Shown piece by piece: positions 20,461 to 29,502 of a stretch of DNA of 64,000 nucleotides (position 1 is the first letter of the stretch; the number at the start of each line of letters is the position of its first letter). The DNA comes from Aliivibrio sp. S4MY1 (GTDB lineage Bacteria; Pseudomonadota; Gammaproteobacteria; Enterobacterales; Vibrionaceae). Made by a program: the position numbers and the translations under genes. Below the pieces are notes generated by a model that worked only from the letters and a program-made list of their open reading frames with translations, made no database searches and was not told the DNA's origin. The stretch spans positions 1-64,000 of the forward strand of contig NZ_JARACP010000006.1 of assembly GCF_028765545.1 (NCBI RefSeq), in the 5' to 3' direction.

Positions 20461-23160
20461 TTATTTATAGGAAACTCGTTGAGAACGAGAAGTAAATAGT
20501 CGTAGTCGGTTAGCATTAGTCACGACAGTAATTGAAGATAATGCCATTGCTGCCCCTGCAACCACTGGGCTTAATAGCATCCCAGTAAATGGAAATAAAA
20601 TACCCGCAGCAATAGGAATGCCGATGGTGTTATAGACAAAAGCACCAAATAAATTCTGTTTCATGTTTTTCATTGTGGCTTTAGATAATTCAATGGCGCT
20701 TACTGCAGTAAGTAATGAGTGATTCATTAACGTAAGATGAGCACTTTCAATCGCAACATCACTGCCATTACCCATGGCGATACCAACCTCAGCTTGTGCG
20801 AGAGCTGGTGCATCATTAATACCATCACCAATCATGGCGACTTTTTTACCTTGGGCTTGTAAGGTTTGAATTGCCTGAGCTTTTCCATCAGGAAGTACAC
20901 CAGCGATGACATGTTTAATCCCTAACTCTTTTGCAACATGTTGCGCTGTTTCTTGGCGATCTCCGGTCAACATAACCACATTGATACCAAGTTGGTTGAA
21001 TTGTTTAATAGCTAACGCAGAATCAATTCGAATCGAGTCACTGACTTCAATAACACCAATACACTCATTTTGAATTGCCACATAAAGTGGTGTCGCTGAT
21101 ACAGAAACAGTGACATCTGGAATATCAATGTTGTTGTTTGCTAAATAAGTACGATTACCAATATAAATAGTATCAGCATTAACAGTAGCTGAGGCACCTA
21201 ATCCTAATTGAGCTATAAAGTTGGTACTGTTGATATTATCCCAAGATTTTTTCTTTAAATAATTTATAACCGCTTGAGCTAATGGGTGCTCAGAGTGACT
21301 TTCTACCGCAGCGGCTAATGAGATAATATCAGCCTCCGTATGACCATTAAAACCAGTGACCTTAGTTACCGTAGGTTTTCCCTCGGTTAATGTTCCTGTT
21401 TTATCGACAACAACTGTATCTATTGTGCTTGCAGTTTGAAGCACATCTGCGTCTTTTATCAGCGCACCAAACTCGGCAGCTTTACCTATTCCAACTGTCA
21501 CTGACATTGGTGTTGCAAGACCGAGAGCACAAGGGCAGGCAATAATAAGTACGGTAGTTGCAACAACTAGCATATAGCTAGAGGTTGGTTCTGGTCCAAA
21601 GTTGTACCAAATTAAAGCAGATATAATTGCAATGATCATAACGCTTGGGACGAATACCGATGAAATTTGATCAGCTAATTTCGCTAACTTTGGTTTGCTG
21701 TTTTGTGCATTACGGACCATTGTAATGATGCGTGCTAGCATGGTGTTTTCACCAACGTTTGTTGCAATAAACGTAAAGCTGCCTTGTTGATTAATCGTCC
21801 CTGCATGAACAATGCCATCTTTGGACTTTAAACAAGGTAAAGGCTCACCAGTAAGCATGGCTTCATCTAGATAACTCTCCCCACTGAAAATAGAGCCATC
21901 AACAGGTATTTTTTCACCAGGTTTGATTTTAATTTTCATGCCTTGAGTGACTTGAGCAATTGGCAGGGTTATTTCTTGGCCATCTTGTAATACGGTTGCG
22001 GTTTGTGGCTGAAGATCTAACAGTTTTTCAATTGCAGTAGAGGTGCGATTACGAGCTTTAGTTTCTATTAAATTTCCAAGAGTAATTAAACCTAAGATCA
22101 TTGCCGTTGCTTCAAAATAAACATGACGAGCTTGCAGTGGAAAAAACTCAGGTGAAATAACCAAAGCCATAGAATAAAGCCAAGCAGATCCCGTTCCTAA
22201 TGCAACTAAAGTGTCCATGGTTGCTCTGTGATGTGTAAAGGCTTTCCACGCATTTACATAAAAGTGTTTACCAGCTGTAAGCAGTAAACCTAAACAAATA
22301 AGACCGATAACTCCCCATACTAATTGGTCATTAACGGTGGTGATTTGCATATTACCGCCCAAAACACCCCATAACATGAGTGGTGCACCAATAGCGAGTG
22401 AGATAATTGTGTTCTTTTTATGTGTACTGGTTGTCTTTAGGAATAATTCTTTTTGTCTTGCACGACGTTGGTCTTCATTGATACTTAGTTCTGCCCCATA
22501 GCCTCCAGCTTCTATTGCTTGAATGAGTTTTGTGACATTAATATTACCGTGGATGAGTGCGGTGCGTTCAGCTAGGTTAACCGTCGCCGATTCAACATGC
22601 TCAACATTCTGAATTATGCTCTCTACGGAGGCGACACAACTAGCACAAGTCATGCCTGTTAATATCAATTGCGTTGTTTTCTTATCGATAGGTAGCTGTG
22701 ATGTTGCTGAGTTATCTTTGATGGATTCTGACTTATTGTTGGAGCCAAGAGTATTATTGGCATTAAATGGCGTAGTACTTGCTTGAAACCCTATGAATTC
22801 AATTAGTTCAATGATCTGCGCTTGTGACTGTACCGTCGTCAATACTATCTCTGTTTTTGAGATAGATTCAATGTGTGAATGGGAGAGAGCACTTAAGGCA
22901 TCTTTTGTTTTATTGACACATTTACCGCAATTCAACCCTGAAAGGTAAAGCTTGATTGTTTTTTCTTTAGGGACGGAGTAACCGAGTTGTTCAATAATTT
23001 CAACTACGTCTTGGTAAGTAAGTGTTGTCGTTAGTGCTAGTTCCGACTTGGTTACTGAGTATTGAGATATGTTTGGGTTGTTAGCAAGATTTTGTTCAAC
23101 CTTTGCTACGCAACGACCACAGTTTAATCCTGATAAGGGAAGGGTAAATTCCTGACTCAT
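20461..23160 (-). CDS. copA: Copper-exporting P-type ATPase with three HMA domains
   Basis: 899 residues. P1B-type Cu(I) export ATPase of the inner membrane. Three metal-binding HMA domains: GLNCGRC (about 11-17), GLNCGKC (about 75-81) and GMTCASC (about 169-175). The membrane copper site CPC is at 542-544, the phosphorylated Asp in DKTGT at 586-590, TGE at 437-439, the HP locus in SEHPLAQ, and GDGINDAPAL near the end. A linker rich in N, S and K (about 130-160) separates HMA2 and HMA3. Divergent from cueR, whose operator overlaps the copA promoter. Confidence 0.96.
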   Translation of the reverse strand: MSQEFTLPLSGLNCGRCVAKVEQNLANNPNISQYSVTKSELALTTTLTYQDVVEIIEQLGYSVPKEKTIKLYLSGLNCGKCVNKTKDALSALSHSHIESISKTEIVLTTVQSQAQIIELIEFIGFQASTTPFNANNTLGSNNKSESIKDNSATSQLPIDKKTTQLILTGMTCASCVASVESIIQNVEHVESATVNLAERTALIHGNINVTKLIQAIEAGGYGAELSINEDQRRARQKELFLKTTSTHKKNTIISLAIGAPLMLWGVLGGNMQITTVNDQLVWGVIGLICLGLLLTAGKHFYVNAWKAFTHHRATMDTLVALGTGSAWLYSMALVISPEFFPLQARHVYFEATAMILGLITLGNLIETKARNRTSTAIEKLLDLQPQTATVLQDGQEITLPIAQVTQGMKIKIKPGEKIPVDGSIFSGESYLDEAMLTGEPLPCLKSKDGIVHAGTINQQGSFTFIATNVGENTMLARIITMVRNAQNSKPKLAKLADQISSVFVPSVMIIAIISALIWYNFGPEPTSSYMLVVATTVLIIACPCALGLATPMSVTVGIGKAAEFGALIKDADVLQTASTIDTVVVDKTGTLTEGKPTVTKVTGFNGHTEADIISLAAAVESHSEHPLAQAVINYLKKKSWDNINSTNFIAQLGLGASATVNADTIYIGNRTYLANNNIDIPDVTVSVSATPLYVAIQNECIGVIEVSDSIRIDSALAIKQFNQLGINVVMLTGDRQETAQHVAKELGIKHVIAGVLPDGKAQAIQTLQAQGKKVAMIGDGINDAPALAQAEVGIAMGNGSDVAIESAHLTLMNHSLLTAVSAIELSKATMKNMKQNLFGAFVYNTIGIPIAAGILFPFTGMLLSPVVAGAAMALSSITVVTNANRLRLFTSRSQRVSYK

Positions 23161-23192
23161 AATAACCTCGTAAACTATTCTTGATATTGCTA

Positions 23193-23223
23193 ATAATAAA
23201 CCTTACAGTAAATGGAAGGTCAA
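23193..23223 (-). promoter_or_regulatory. copA promoter with CueR operator
   Basis: Minus strand: TTGACC (23218-23223), 19-nt spacer, TATTAT (23193-23198). The long spacer is the hallmark of MerR-family activated promoters. Within it lies the inverted repeat ACCTT...AAGGT (23200-23220), like the CueR site of E. coli copA. Copper-bound CueR would untwist the spacer and activate copA. Confidence 0.88.
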
Positions 23224-23242
23224 GAGATTAAATGAGTTTAAA

Positions 23243-23644
23243 ATGAATATTAGTGAAGTAGCGAATTTAACTGGATTAACATCGAAAGCGATTCGTTTTT
23301 ATGAAAGCAAAGGTGTGATCAGAGAGGCAAATAGAGGTGCTAATGGTTACCGTCAATACACCACAGCCCAAGTTGAAGAGTTACAGTTGATCAGACGTTC
23401 AAGATTAGTTGGATTTAGTCTAGAAGAATGCCAAGAACTATTAAGTTTATCAAATAATCCAAATCGTCGTAGTGCAGATGTAAAAAAGAAAACGTTAGAG
23501 AAAGTCACAGAGATAGAAGCCAAGATAGAAGAGTTAAAAGGAATGAAGCAGACATTATTAGAGCTAGCGAGTGCTTGCCCAGGTGATGAGAGCAATGATT
23601 GCCCTATTATTAGAGGGTTAACCTGCTGTCACGATAAAAAGTAA
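23243..23644 (+). CDS. cueR: MerR-family copper-responsive regulator CueR
   Basis: 133 residues. The N-terminal winged helix ([20 protein letters not shown]) is followed by a dimerization helix (about 80-110). The C-terminal loop [12 protein letters not shown] holds the two cysteines that bind one Cu(I) in CueR, with a downstream GLTCCHDKK tail. Divergent from copA with only 82 nt between starts, sharing the operator region. Converges on cnoX with no terminator that I can see between them. Confidence 0.95.
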   Translation: MNISEVANLTGLTSKAIRFYESKGVIREANRGANGYRQYTTAQVEELQLIRRSRLVGFSLEECQELLSLSNNPNRRSADVKKKTLEKVTEIEAKIEELKGMKQTLLELASACPGDESNDCPIIRGLTCCHDKK

Positions 23645-23672
23645 CAACAGGATTAATTCGTTAGTCAGTAAC

Positions 23673-24527
23673 TTAGTAAAGTAGAGAATACAGCTGACGG
23701 CGGTATTTACCTGCAACTGGATTTCCTTGGCCAAGAGCAGAAAGAATATCCATCATTGTTTTCTTTACTTGCCCATCTTGAGCGTTAAGATCTTTTAATA
23801 AAATGTTCATTAAAATTTCCAAGGCTTCTTCTTGACGATTTACTTGGCTGTATTGAACCGCAAGCTCTAAAGCCAGCTCGGTGTTGCTTTGTTCTGCATT
23901 ATATTTGTCTTCTAACGCTTGGATTTCAGGCGTATTTCCTGCTTGCTTATGAAGCTCTAGTTTTGCGATTAATTCTTTGTATTTACTGTCTTGATCTTGC
24001 ATTAAAATTTCAGACAACATTGTTTCTGCTTGATCATAAGCTTGAGTTTCAATATAGCATTGAGCAATATGAAGTTTAATCTGGCCATTACCACCAAAAT
24101 GCTCAAGCAAAGCGAGAAGGGTAGGAAGTGCTGCTTGAAATTCACCTTCTTCAACTAACTTAAATGCCTGACCTAATTGTAGCTCTTCTTGGCTCGGTAG
24201 GTGTTTATTTAACATTCCTTGAATGGCTTCGATCGTTTGAGGACCGCCCATACCATCAACCGCTTGGCCGTTTTTAAATAAAGCAATCGTTGGCAGCGCT
24301 TGAACTCCAAATTGTTGTGCAAGACCTTGCTGTTCTTCACAGTTAAGTAGAGCAAGAGTTACTGCATCGCCGTATTGCTGCGCTAGTTGTTGTAATGCAG
24401 GAATAACCGTAAGGCTTTCTTGACTCATTGGTGCCCAGAAGTGAATTAACACTGGGGTCTGCATTGAGCCTTCGAGAATTTGCTGGAAGTTTTGTTCGTT
24501 TAGTTCAACGCTATGTTCTGGCTGCAT
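23673..24527 (-). CDS. cnoX: Thioredoxin-like/TPR co-chaperone CnoX (YbbN)
   Basis: 284 residues, as E. coli YbbN. An N-terminal thioredoxin fold (about 1-110; PVLIHFWAPMSQES...ALPTIALFKNGQ) is followed by TPR-like helices (about 115-284). The CxxC active site is replaced by MSQES with no cysteine, so it cannot act as an oxidoreductase there. E. coli CnoX protects proteins from oxidation and passes them to DnaK and GroEL. Adjacent to ybbO, as in E. coli. Confidence 0.92.
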   Translation of the reverse strand: MQPEHSVELNEQNFQQILEGSMQTPVLIHFWAPMSQESLTVIPALQQLAQQYGDAVTLALLNCEEQQGLAQQFGVQALPTIALFKNGQAVDGMGGPQTIEAIQGMLNKHLPSQEELQLGQAFKLVEEGEFQAALPTLLALLEHFGGNGQIKLHIAQCYIETQAYDQAETMLSEILMQDQDSKYKELIAKLELHKQAGNTPEIQALEDKYNAEQSNTELALELAVQYSQVNRQEEALEILMNILLKDLNAQDGQVKKTMMDILSALGQGNPVAGKYRRQLYSLLY

Positions 24528-24612
24528 GGTCTTTTCCTAAAATCAGTATTGTCTCTGTATATATACAGTTATATGGGGTATTGCACTGATTTTCAAGGAG
24601 CCAAAGACGAAG

Positions 24613-24641
24613 AAAGCCACTATGCATAACATAATGGCTTT
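24613..24641. terminator. Hairpin after the 21-residue ORF
   Basis: Minus strand AAAGCCATTATG pairs with CATAGTGGCTTT (one G.U) around TTATG, then CTTCGTCTTT. The T tract is weak. It lies 24 nt past the small ORF stop and could end that transcript. Confidence 0.5.
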
Positions 24642-24664
24642 ACTATCGTAAGCGAAGACAACCG

Positions 24665-24730
24665 TTAGATCAGTATGAAGACTGCAACCGCCACACTCAC
24701 ACAGATCCAGTTGATTTTACCTAGTGTCAT
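24665..24730 (-). CDS. Unannotated 21-residue hydrophobic ORF
   Basis: Minus-strand ATG at 24730 with a near-ideal Shine-Dalgarno (GGGAGGGAAT, AGGG 4-5 nt before the ATG), stop TAA at 24665-24667. The product starts MTLGKINWICVSVAVAV and ends FILI: a lysine then a continuous hydrophobic segment, one cysteine. A hairpin follows within 25 nt, so the whole unit could be a small independent gene in the 334-nt gap between cnoX and ybbO. I do not recognise the family, and no clear promoter is visible. The gap otherwise holds nothing that I can identify. Confidence 0.55.
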   Translation of the reverse strand: MTLGKINWICVSVAVAVFILI

Positions 24731-24861
24731 ATTCCCTCCCGAAAAAACACTTTCTACCGGATAGGAACAAATATACTTATGCAATATGACACTAATATTA
24801 CATTTTTGTTCTTTTCTTATATTTCTTAATTGTTACACCAAACTGACATGATAAAGCTAAG

Positions 24862-25689
24862 TTAATCACTCTTATTTAAGATCTTATCAAGGTACTTTGT
24901 TGGTAATAATCGTTTTAGAATAGCAAAGAGGTGGGTGGGGAAGGTTACTCGATAGCGTGCTTTTGGTCTTGATGAATTGAGAGCATGTAATAATGGAGGA
25001 ACGATAGATTCAGAGGGTAAAACAAAGGCACTACCAGAGTGTTCTTTCTCAAGTCGTGTTTGTTGAATAAGGTATTTTTCTTTATGAGAGCTTTTTTCAA
25101 TATCAACCAATTTTTTAAATGCTTTCAATGCATTAGAGCGGAATTTACTTTCAATTGGGCCTGGTTCGATTAAGCTTATTTTGATATTTGTATCGGATAA
25201 CTCTAAGCGTAAAGTATCAGTCCAGCCTTCGATCGCAAATTTTGACGCGTTATAAGCGCCACGATATTTCATCGCAACAATACCTAAAACAGAGCTATTT
25301 TGAATAATTCGACCTTCCCCTTGTTTCCTCATAACAGGAAGAAGTTCTGTGACTAATTGGTGCCAACCAAAGAAATTTGACTCGAACTGCTCTTTTAATG
25401 CTTCTCGGGGTAGATCTTCGAGCGCTCCGGCTTGGCCATATGCACCATTATTGAACAATGCGTATAATTTCCCATCAGTCAGTCTTATTACTTCAACGAC
25501 AGCATCAGTAATACTTTGTGGATCACTATAGTCTAAATAGAGGCAGGTTAACCCTTCACTCTGTAATCGTTCTATATCTTCTTTTTTACGACAAGAAGCA
25601 ATAACGTTAAAGCCATGCTTTTGTAATTGATGGGCTGCAGTATAACCAATGCCTGTTGAACAGCCTGTAATGAATATAGTTCGTGTCAT
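24862..25689 (-). CDS. ybbO: Short-chain dehydrogenase/reductase, YbbO-like
   Basis: 275 residues. Classical SDR: cofactor motif TGCSTGIG at the N-terminus, FNNGAYG in place of NNAG, catalytic Ser in NSSVLG and YNASK. The pair cnoX-ybbO matches E. coli ybbN-ybbO, where YbbO is reported to be an NADP-dependent aldehyde/steroid reductase. The natural substrate here is not evident from sequence. The basic residues following TGCS (CRKKED) favour NADP. Confidence 0.87.
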   Translation of the reverse strand: MTRTIFITGCSTGIGYTAAHQLQKHGFNVIASCRKKEDIERLQSEGLTCLYLDYSDPQSITDAVVEVIRLTDGKLYALFNNGAYGQAGALEDLPREALKEQFESNFFGWHQLVTELLPVMRKQGEGRIIQNSSVLGIVAMKYRGAYNASKFAIEGWTDTLRLELSDTNIKISLIEPGPIESKFRSNALKAFKKLVDIEKSSHKEKYLIQQTRLEKEHSGSAFVLPSESIVPPLLHALNSSRPKARYRVTFPTHLFAILKRLLPTKYLDKILNKSD

Positions 25690-25760
25690 TAACTCTTATC
25701 CCTAATAAATGATGACCATATTATACAATAACGCTGTATTTCTATTGCTGGCTTTTTTAT

Positions 25761-25795
25761 ATCAAAAAGACCAATGGTAGGTGCCATTGGTCTTT
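25761..25795 (-). terminator. Terminator of the proVWX operon
   Basis: Minus strand AAAGACCAATGG/CCATTGGTCTTT around CACCTA, followed by TTGATATAAAAAAG. Stem is perfect at 12 bp; it lies about 30 nt after proX. Confidence 0.85.
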
Positions 25796-25826
25796 GGTTG
25801 TATTTAAGTGGATGTCGTTATTAGAT

Positions 25827-26834
25827 TTAGATAGCGGCTTTTTTCGCTTCAGCTAACCAAGAATCAAACAGTGCTCGGTTTGCTTTTATCCAACCATCTA
25901 CATGGGATTGAATGTCAGCAGAGCTGTTTTTGCCTCTACTCATCATCATATTTTGCGCACTGACGTCATTAATGTTCAGTTTGATAATCTCAAATAACTT
26001 AGCTGCTGCAGGATTTTGAGCCGCAAATTCTTTGTTTGCGATAATACGCATTGAGTTCATCTCAAAGCCGTAGTTTTTTCCATTAGATAATGTGGTATCG
26101 ACATTTTCACGATCCCCCGGAAGTGATGAGAAAGGGACTTCTAACCAGACAACATCTCTATTAGGAACCAGTACGCCACTTACCCAATAAGGGGTCCAAG
26201 TATAATAGACAACAGGCTCACCATTTTTGTAACGTGAAATCGTATCAGCAATAATTGCGGCATAGTTACCTTGATTATGCGTGACAGTGTCTTCAAGTTG
26301 ATAAGCACCAATTTGATGTTCGATCACCATTTCACAACCCCAGCCAGGGTTACAGCCAGTTAGGTCTGCTTTACCATCACCATTTGCATCAAACAATTTT
26401 GCAATCTTTGGATCTTTTAATTGCCCAATGTTTGTAATGCCATACTTTTCAGCGGTTTTTTTATCAATTAGGTAGCCTTGAGCAGCACCGCTAACGTATT
26501 GACCTTGACGATAGAACTTATCATCACCACCAGACATTTTGTATTTATCCGCATGAAGAGGGAACCAGCCAACAGCAAGGAAAGTTGCATCACCTTTTGC
26601 AATCGACGTATAAGCTACGTTGTAATCCACCTCTTTTGTTGGTTTTACATCGTAACCTAGCTCTTCAAGCGCTCGGTTTACAATTGATGTTTGAAACGTT
26701 TCTTCTGCAACTGTAGATTGAAGAGCTTGCACTGTAACGCCTTCACCAGGGAGTTTTTCTGCCCATACGTTTGATGATAAAGCTAGAGTGGAAACGATAC
26801 TCACTGTCAGTGCTTTCTTCCATGAATTAATCAT
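25827..26834 (-). CDS. proX: Glycine betaine/proline ABC transporter, periplasmic binding protein
   Basis: 335 residues with a Sec signal peptide (cut after NVWA). OpuAC-type substrate-binding protein; aromatic residues in [15 protein letters not shown] and [12 protein letters not shown] fit the tryptophan cage used to bind quaternary amines. Captures betaine or proline betaine for the ProVW importer during osmotic stress. Third gene of proV-proW-proX, 2 nt after proW. Confidence 0.94.
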   Translation of the reverse strand: MINSWKKALTVSIVSTLALSSNVWAEKLPGEGVTVQALQSTVAEETFQTSIVNRALEELGYDVKPTKEVDYNVAYTSIAKGDATFLAVGWFPLHADKYKMSGGDDKFYRQGQYVSGAAQGYLIDKKTAEKYGITNIGQLKDPKIAKLFDANGDGKADLTGCNPGWGCEMVIEHQIGAYQLEDTVTHNQGNYAAIIADTISRYKNGEPVVYYTWTPYWVSGVLVPNRDVVWLEVPFSSLPGDRENVDTTLSNGKNYGFEMNSMRIIANKEFAAQNPAAAKLFEIIKLNINDVSAQNMMMSRGKNSSADIQSHVDGWIKANRALFDSWLAEAKKAAI

Positions 26835-26836
26835 TC

Positions 26837-27919
26837 TTATTTCTCCTTAAGTTGTAGTTCTGTTTTTGGTTCTTTTTTTTGAGTAAACATATTTAGCAAG
26901 ATAGAAACAGGGCCCATGCGATACCAACGTAATTTAGTATTACCTGCGTTTGCCCCTAATACTTGAGTGATTCGATCTAGTAAAATAGCAAGTATTACAA
27001 TACCTAAACCACCGACGGCTGCTAGTCCCATATCTAGTCGTCCAATACCTCTTAATACCATTTGACCTAATCCACCTACCGCGATCATTGAGGCAATAAC
27101 CACCATAGATAGAGATAGCATTAAGGTTTGGTTAACACCGGCCATAATCGTTGGTAGTGCTAGTGGAAGTTGAATTCGATACAGCATTTGCTTTTTGCTG
27201 GCTCCAAATGAATGGCCAGCTTCGATTAGTTCTTCTGGTACTTGTTGAATACCTAGAATGGTTAAACGTACAACAGGAGGCAGTGCAAAAATAATGGTTA
27301 CAACAACACCAGGTACATTACCGATGCCAAATAACATTACAATTGGAACTAGGTAAACAAAGGCTGGCGTTGTTTGCATTGCATCTAAGATTGGGCGAAC
27401 GAATTTTGCGGCGGTTTTGCTTCTTGCTAGCCAAATCCCCATCGGTAACCCGATAAGTAAACAGAAAAAGACAGAGGTCATCACTAATGACAGAGTCGTC
27501 ATGGCTTCAGACCAAGCACCGATAAGGCCAATAACGAGTAATGAAGCTGCCGTTGAGATCCCTAGCTTAAGATTCGAAAATTGCCACGCTAATAAAAATA
27601 AAATAAGAAGCATGAATGGTGCTGGTGTTGATACTAATGCCGTTTCAAAAGAGCTTAAGATAAAATCAATCGGTACTCGAATGGCTTGAAATAATGGGCG
27701 ACCATGTTCAACTAACCAGTTTAATCCTGACTCCACCCAAACATCGACAGGAAGTACGGCTTCCTCAAAGGGATTTAAGGGGTCAAAAGTATTTACTTCG
27801 ATAGTTTCATGATTTAACCAATCAGCAGAGGCTGATGTATCACCAACTTGGCCCCATGGGTCATCGCTTGTTGGTGCTGTTTGTGACCATGGGTCATTGT
27901 TTGTTTGTTCTGATGACAT
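26837..27919 (-). CDS. proW: Glycine betaine/proline ABC transporter, permease
   Basis: 360 residues. A long hydrophilic N-terminus with two DPW repeats (NNDPWSQ, SDDPWGQ) resembles E. coli ProW, followed by about six to seven membrane segments. The ABC-coupling EAA loop is [20 protein letters not shown]. Follows proV by 4 nt. Confidence 0.95.
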   Translation of the reverse strand: MSSEQTNNDPWSQTAPTSDDPWGQVGDTSASADWLNHETIEVNTFDPLNPFEEAVLPVDVWVESGLNWLVEHGRPLFQAIRVPIDFILSSFETALVSTPAPFMLLILFLLAWQFSNLKLGISTAASLLVIGLIGAWSEAMTTLSLVMTSVFFCLLIGLPMGIWLARSKTAAKFVRPILDAMQTTPAFVYLVPIVMLFGIGNVPGVVVTIIFALPPVVRLTILGIQQVPEELIEAGHSFGASKKQMLYRIQLPLALPTIMAGVNQTLMLSLSMVVIASMIAVGGLGQMVLRGIGRLDMGLAAVGGLGIVILAILLDRITQVLGANAGNTKLRWYRMGPVSILLNMFTQKKEPKTELQLKEK

Positions 27920-27923
27920 CGTT

Positions 27924-29111
27924 CTACCCCTTATCTAACGTCTGAAGCAGTCGTGATTTAGTCACAACACCGAAATACTTACCACTCTCGTCAACCACAG
28001 GTACAGAGTAAGGAACATTAGCCACTACGCCTAAAATATCATTGATCGCTTGGTTTGGTTTGAGTGTTACACCATCTGTAAGTTGAGCACTGACAAGAGA
28101 GTTGTTGTCGTTATGTGCTTCGCGAAGAGAATCAACAGAGACGATGCCAGAATAGAGGCTACTCTTATCTACAACGATGCCATATTCTCTGTCATTATCC
28201 ATTAGATACTGAAGAGCAGATGCTGGACCATCATGTTCTGATTTCTTAAACATGGCGGCAGGTTTTTTACGAGCAATGTCTTTGGCAGTTAAGACGTTCG
28301 CGACATTAACACCACGAAAGAAGGCTTCAACATAATCATTTGCAGGGTTGTTGAGGATATCGTCAGGAGTGCCGACTTGAACTACTTCACCATTTTGCAT
28401 AATGGCAATTCTGTCACCAATGCGCATGGCTTCATCTAAATCGTGAGAGATAAAGACAATAGTACGTTTATCATCATTTTGTAGGCGGATAAGCTCATCT
28501 TGCATTTCTGTTCTAATCAAAGGGTCAAGAGCAGAGAAGGCTTCATCCATTAATAGAATGTCTGGATCACAAGCAAGTGCTCTTGCTAGACCAACGCGTT
28601 GTTTCATACCACCTGATAATTCATCGGGATAAGATTCTGCGTATACATCAAGACCAACTCTTTCTAATGCACTTAATGCACATTGTTTACGTTTTTCAAT
28701 CTCTACGCCAGCAAGCTCTAAACCAAAAGCTGCATTTTCTATAACAGTCATGTGCGGCATTAGGGCAAAGTTTTGAAAAACCATTGAGATGTTATTACGG
28801 CGAACTTCGCGGAGTTCTTCTTCAGAGATATGTGCAATGTCTTTACCTTTTAGGAGTACATTGCCTTGGGTAGGTTCGATTAGGCGATTAAGAAGTCGTA
28901 CCAAGGTCGATTTACCAGAACCAGAGAGGCCCATAATGACGAAAATTTCACCTTCTTGAATACTTAGAGATACGTCATTAACACCGATGGTTAACCCTGT
29001 TTTCTCAAAAACTTCTTCCTTATTTGCGCCTTCATCAATCATTGTAAAGGCGCGGTCAGTGTCTTCACCAAACACTTTATACAGTCCCTTAACTTCCAGT
29101 ATGGGATTCAT
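27924..29111 (-). CDS. proV: Glycine betaine/proline ABC transporter, ATPase
   Basis: 395 residues. Walker [13 protein letters not shown] signature LSGGMKQR, Walker [14 protein letters not shown]-terminal pair of CBS domains (about 275-395), which in related OpuA transporters senses ionic strength. First gene of the operon; an AAGGA ribosome-binding site precedes the ATG by 8 nt, and a sigma-70 promoter lies about 45 nt before it. Confidence 0.95.
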   Translation of the reverse strand: MNPILEVKGLYKVFGEDTDRAFTMIDEGANKEEVFEKTGLTIGVNDVSLSIQEGEIFVIMGLSGSGKSTLVRLLNRLIEPTQGNVLLKGKDIAHISEEELREVRRNNISMVFQNFALMPHMTVIENAAFGLELAGVEIEKRKQCALSALERVGLDVYAESYPDELSGGMKQRVGLARALACDPDILLMDEAFSALDPLIRTEMQDELIRLQNDDKRTIVFISHDLDEAMRIGDRIAIMQNGEVVQVGTPDDILNNPANDYVEAFFRGVNVANVLTAKDIARKKPAAMFKKSEHDGPASALQYLMDNDREYGIVVDKSSLYSGIVSVDSLREAHNDNNSLVSAQLTDGVTLKPNQAINDILGVVANVPYSVPVVDESGKYFGVVTKSRLLQTLDKG

Positions 29112-29154
29112 TTTTAAGTCCTTCGCAAGATATGCGTATTAATAATTCATTAGT

Positions 29155-29183
29155 ACTATAATTAAAAATCATCCAGTTTTCAA
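29155..29183 (-). promoter_or_regulatory. Candidate sigma-70 promoter of proVWX
   Basis: Minus strand TTGAAA (29178-29183), exactly 17 nt, TATAGT (29155-29160). The surrounding 390-nt gap is very AT-rich, which would suit H-NS or osmotic regulation, but I see no specific operator. Confidence 0.65.
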
Positions 29184-29449
29184 TGGTCATCATACTGTAA
29201 AAGTCACGACCTTGATAATGCTATGTAATTTTCAAATAAATAAATACGCAAAATTTAATCTTATATCATTGTTTATTTTATGTTTTTTTATTTATTTAGA
29301 TAGAGTAATCCATAGGTTAATTATTTTAAATGAGAATGCTTATAGCTAAATGGTTTTGGTAGAATTAGGGGGAATTACTTAATTGATTTGAGTACAAATT
29401 AAAATTGATGAGTAGTCTCTTTTAATTGCTTGTGTTCGATTTTGGTGAA
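29184..29449. other. AT-rich intergenic region upstream of proV
   Basis: Together with the proV promoter and the yfcH hairpin this forms a 391-nt gap (29112-29502). It contains homopolymer-rich sequence, no ORF of interest and no additional hairpin. Possible H-NS-type silencing region, by composition only. Confidence 0.35.
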
Positions 29450-29495
29450 AATGATTGGATTTAACATATTTGTAATATTGTATCTTCCAATCATT
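29450..29495 (-). terminator. Possible terminator of yfcH
   Basis: A perfect 10-bp inverted repeat, AATGATTGGA and TCCAATCATT, with a 26-nt loop, 7 nt past the yfcH stop. On the minus strand it is followed by TTTTC. The long loop makes termination uncertain. Confidence 0.4.
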
Positions 29496-29502
29496 ATAAT
29501 TT

